Source of the DNA: Chitinophaga pinensis
GTDB lineage: Bacteria; Pseudomonadota; Gammaproteobacteria; Burkholderiales; SG8-41
NCBI GenBank assembly: GCA_943329075.2
Contig: CALQCM020000050.1
Span: 1 to 34,065, forward strand
Direction: 5' to 3'
DNA: 34,065 bases
Positions 32,667-34,065 of this stretch are shown in pieces. Numbering within the stretch: position 1 is the first letter of the stretch; every line of letters starts with the position of its first letter. The translations under genes and the position numbers were made by a program. Below the pieces are notes generated by a model, which searched no databases, was not told the origin of the DNA, and worked only from the letters and a program-made list of their open reading frames with translations.

Positions 32667-33602
32667 ATGCGCCCATTGACCGATCCGCTGCGCCGCCACC
32701 TGCTTGCCGGCACTGCCGCTGCCACACTTGCCGCCGCGCTCCCGCGCGCGCGGGCAGTCGCGACTGATGACGCCTTGCAGACGCGGCCGATTCCGCAAAG
32801 CGGCGAACGCCTGCCGGTAATCGGCATCGGCACCGCGGTGATTTTTGATTTTGCAAACGACGCGACGAAGTTTGCGGAGCGCCGCCAGGTCATGCAGACG
32901 CTGGTCGCCGGCGGTGGCAAGCTGATCGACACCGCGCATGCGTACGGCCGTGCGGAGGACCGCGTCGGCGAACTGGTGGCCGATCTCGGCGTGCGCGAGA
33001 AATTATTTCTGGCGACGAAATTTTCCTATGGCGACAGCCGCGCGGCGGCGACCGAATCGATGCAGAATTCGCTGCGCCGCCTGAAGACAAAAAATGTCGA
33101 TTTGATGCAAGCCTGGAACGTTGCCGACGAAAACTATGATCTCGGCCTGCTGCGCGAATGGCAGCGCCAGGGCCTCTGCCGCTATACCGGCATGACCATC
33201 AGCCAGACGCGATCGTATGAGGCGATCGCCAAAGTACTGGCGCGCGAGAAGCCGGATTTTTTCCAGATCAACTATTCACTCGGCGACCGCGAGGCCGAGG
33301 AACGGCTGTTGCCGATGGCACGCGACGCCGGTGCGGCGGTGCTGATCAACCTGCCGTTCGGGCGCAATTCGTTATTCAAAAAATCAGCCGGCAAACCCTT
33401 GCCGGATTTCGCCGCCGAATGCGGCGCGACGAGCTGGGCGCAGTTTTTTCTGAAATTCATTTTGTCGCATCCGGCGGTGACGGCGGTGATTCCCGGCACC
33501 GACAAGCCCGAATACATGATCGACAATCTGAAAGCCGGCCGCGGCGTAATGCCGGATGCGGCGATGCGCCAGCGCATCGTTAAATTCTGGGACGCGTTGT
33601 AG
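32667..33602 (+). CDS. Aldo/keto reductase with probable twin-arginine signal, 311 aa
   Basis: AKR-fold oxidoreductase. TAVIFDFANDATKFAERRQV and GGGKLIDTAHAYGRAEDRVG contain the AKR D and Y catalytic residues; LFLATKFSYGDSRAAATESM has the catalytic Lys region (TK). DLMQAWNVADENYDLGLLRE and VTAVIPGTDKPEYMIDNLKA complete the barrel. The usual substrate-site His (LHxxD) is replaced here by MQAWN, so the tetrad may be incomplete. The N-terminus, MRPLTDPLRRHLLAGTAAAT, followed by LAAALPRARA, looks like a Tat signal, so it is probably a periplasmic enzyme. The ATG at 32667 is preferred to 32631, because the possible -10 lies between them. The substrate is unknown. Confidence 0.88.
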   Translation: MRPLTDPLRRHLLAGTAAATLAAALPRARAVATDDALQTRPIPQSGERLPVIGIGTAVIFDFANDATKFAERRQVMQTLVAGGGKLIDTAHAYGRAEDRVGELVADLGVREKLFLATKFSYGDSRAAATESMQNSLRRLKTKNVDLMQAWNVADENYDLGLLREWQRQGLCRYTGMTISQTRSYEAIAKVLAREKPDFFQINYSLGDREAEERLLPMARDAGAAVLINLPFGRNSLFKKSAGKPLPDFAAECGATSWAQFFLKFILSHPAVTAVIPGTDKPEYMIDNLKAGRGVMPDAAMRQRIVKFWDAL

Positions 33603-33630
33603 CCGTTCAAGCACACGGCTGCGGTCAAGC

Positions 33631-34065
33631 GCGGGGCTTCTTGCAGGCGGGGCGCCTGCGCCACGAAGAGCAAGGCCGCCGCGCAAGTTCGCTTTTGTGG
33701 CGCAGGCGACTCGCCTGCATCAACAGCGCCCGAAAAACAGTCGGCGCAGCCAGGCATCGTTCGTTCACTGCAGAGCGCCTATCTCTACAAAATGACGCGG
33801 CGCTTCTTGCAGGCGGGGCGCCTGCGCTACGAAGGGCAAGGCCGCCGCTCCCGTTCGCTTTTGTAGCGCAGGCGACTCGCCTGCATCAACAGCGCCCGAC
33901 AAACCGTTGGCGCAGCCAGGCATCGTTCGTTCACTGCAGAGCGCCTATCTCTACCAACTGACGCGGGGCTTCTCGCAGGCGGGGCGCCTGCGCCACGAAG
34001 AGCAAGGCCGCCGCGCGAGTTCGCTTTTGTGGCGCAGGCGACTCGCCTGCGTCAACAGCGCCCGA
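33631..34065. repeat. Tandem REP array, 166 bp period, at least 2.6 copies, cut by window end
   Basis: Units begin at 33637, 33803 and 33969, an exact 166 bp period, each starting CTTCTTGCAGGCGGGGCGCC or a one-base variant. Each holds GCAGGCGGGGCGCCTGC, a spacer of about 40 nt (GAAGAGCAAGGCCGCC...), GCAGGCGACTCGCCTGC, then a further 70 nt containing CAGGCATCGTTCGTTCACTG. The pair is the reverse complement of the pair in the left array, and the spacers are related. The array continues past the window. Confidence 0.93.

Overview
The window looks like a chromosomal segment of a GC-rich betaproteobacterium, possibly Burkholderiales- or Rhodocyclales-like. The evidence is the alr-radA-lplT neighbourhood, the tsaB-rimI-udg cluster, two Bug/TctC-type periplasmic binding proteins, an 824-residue FadE, and Shine-Dalgarno sites of the GGAGG type. 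No rRNA, tRNA, CRISPR array, phage or plasmid gene was recognised. Several genes are broken (crotonase, livG, a RAYT fragment, a frameshifted acyl-CoA ligase, a lipoprotein with a stop in its lipobox), so the genome has been reworked by small repeats, or the assembly carries some base errors.

Layout. 1-412: a 4 x 116 bp tandem array of paired REP palindromes, running into a crotonase remnant. 0.6-3.1 kb: fadE (-). 3.1-4.3 kb: repeat-rich stretch with two inverted REP pairs, a cluster of TGTCAAC boxes, a small membrane protein and a transposase fragment. 4.4-6.2 kb: YbhB-like lipoprotein (-) and a Bug protein (+). 6.2-9.7 kb: etfB-etfA-acyl-CoA dehydrogenase (-). 10.1-12.3 kb: prc protease (+). 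12.5-14.3 kb: truncated livG and frameshifted acyl-CoA ligase (-). 14.4-18.7 kb: lysR-alr-DUF4118-radA (-), divergent from lplT (+). 20.2-23.6 kb: CbbQ/NorQ-type AAA+ ATPase and its VWA partner (-). 23.75-25.8 kb: lemA and two TPM-domain genes (-). 25.8-28.5 kb: tsaB, rimI and uracil-DNA glycosylase (-). 28.6-29.9 kb: tartrate/D-malate dehydrogenase and a broken lipoprotein (+). 30.1-31.2 kb: dinB (-). 31.4-33.6 kb: second Bug protein and an aldo/keto reductase (+). 33.6-34.07 kb: a second REP array (166 bp period) in the opposite orientation, cut by the window end.

The most striking feature is at 25.8-27.2 kb. A complete REP-associated tyrosine transposase (RAYT) domain, with its HUH motif and catalytic tyrosine, sits in frame inside the linker of a family 4 uracil-DNA glycosylase whose own Fe-S cysteines and catalytic motifs are intact. 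It is bracketed by the same 17-nt palindromes that form the two arrays at the window ends, and one internal copy matches the right-hand array over 39 nt. This looks like a REP transposase domesticated within, or parasitising, a DNA-repair enzyme, together with its REP substrates nearby.

Metabolically, fadE, the second acyl-CoA dehydrogenase, EtfAB and the acyl-CoA ligase form a fatty or aromatic acyl-CoA oxidation theme. radA, dinB and udg are DNA-repair genes, and tsaB/rimI serve tRNA and ribosomal-protein modification.
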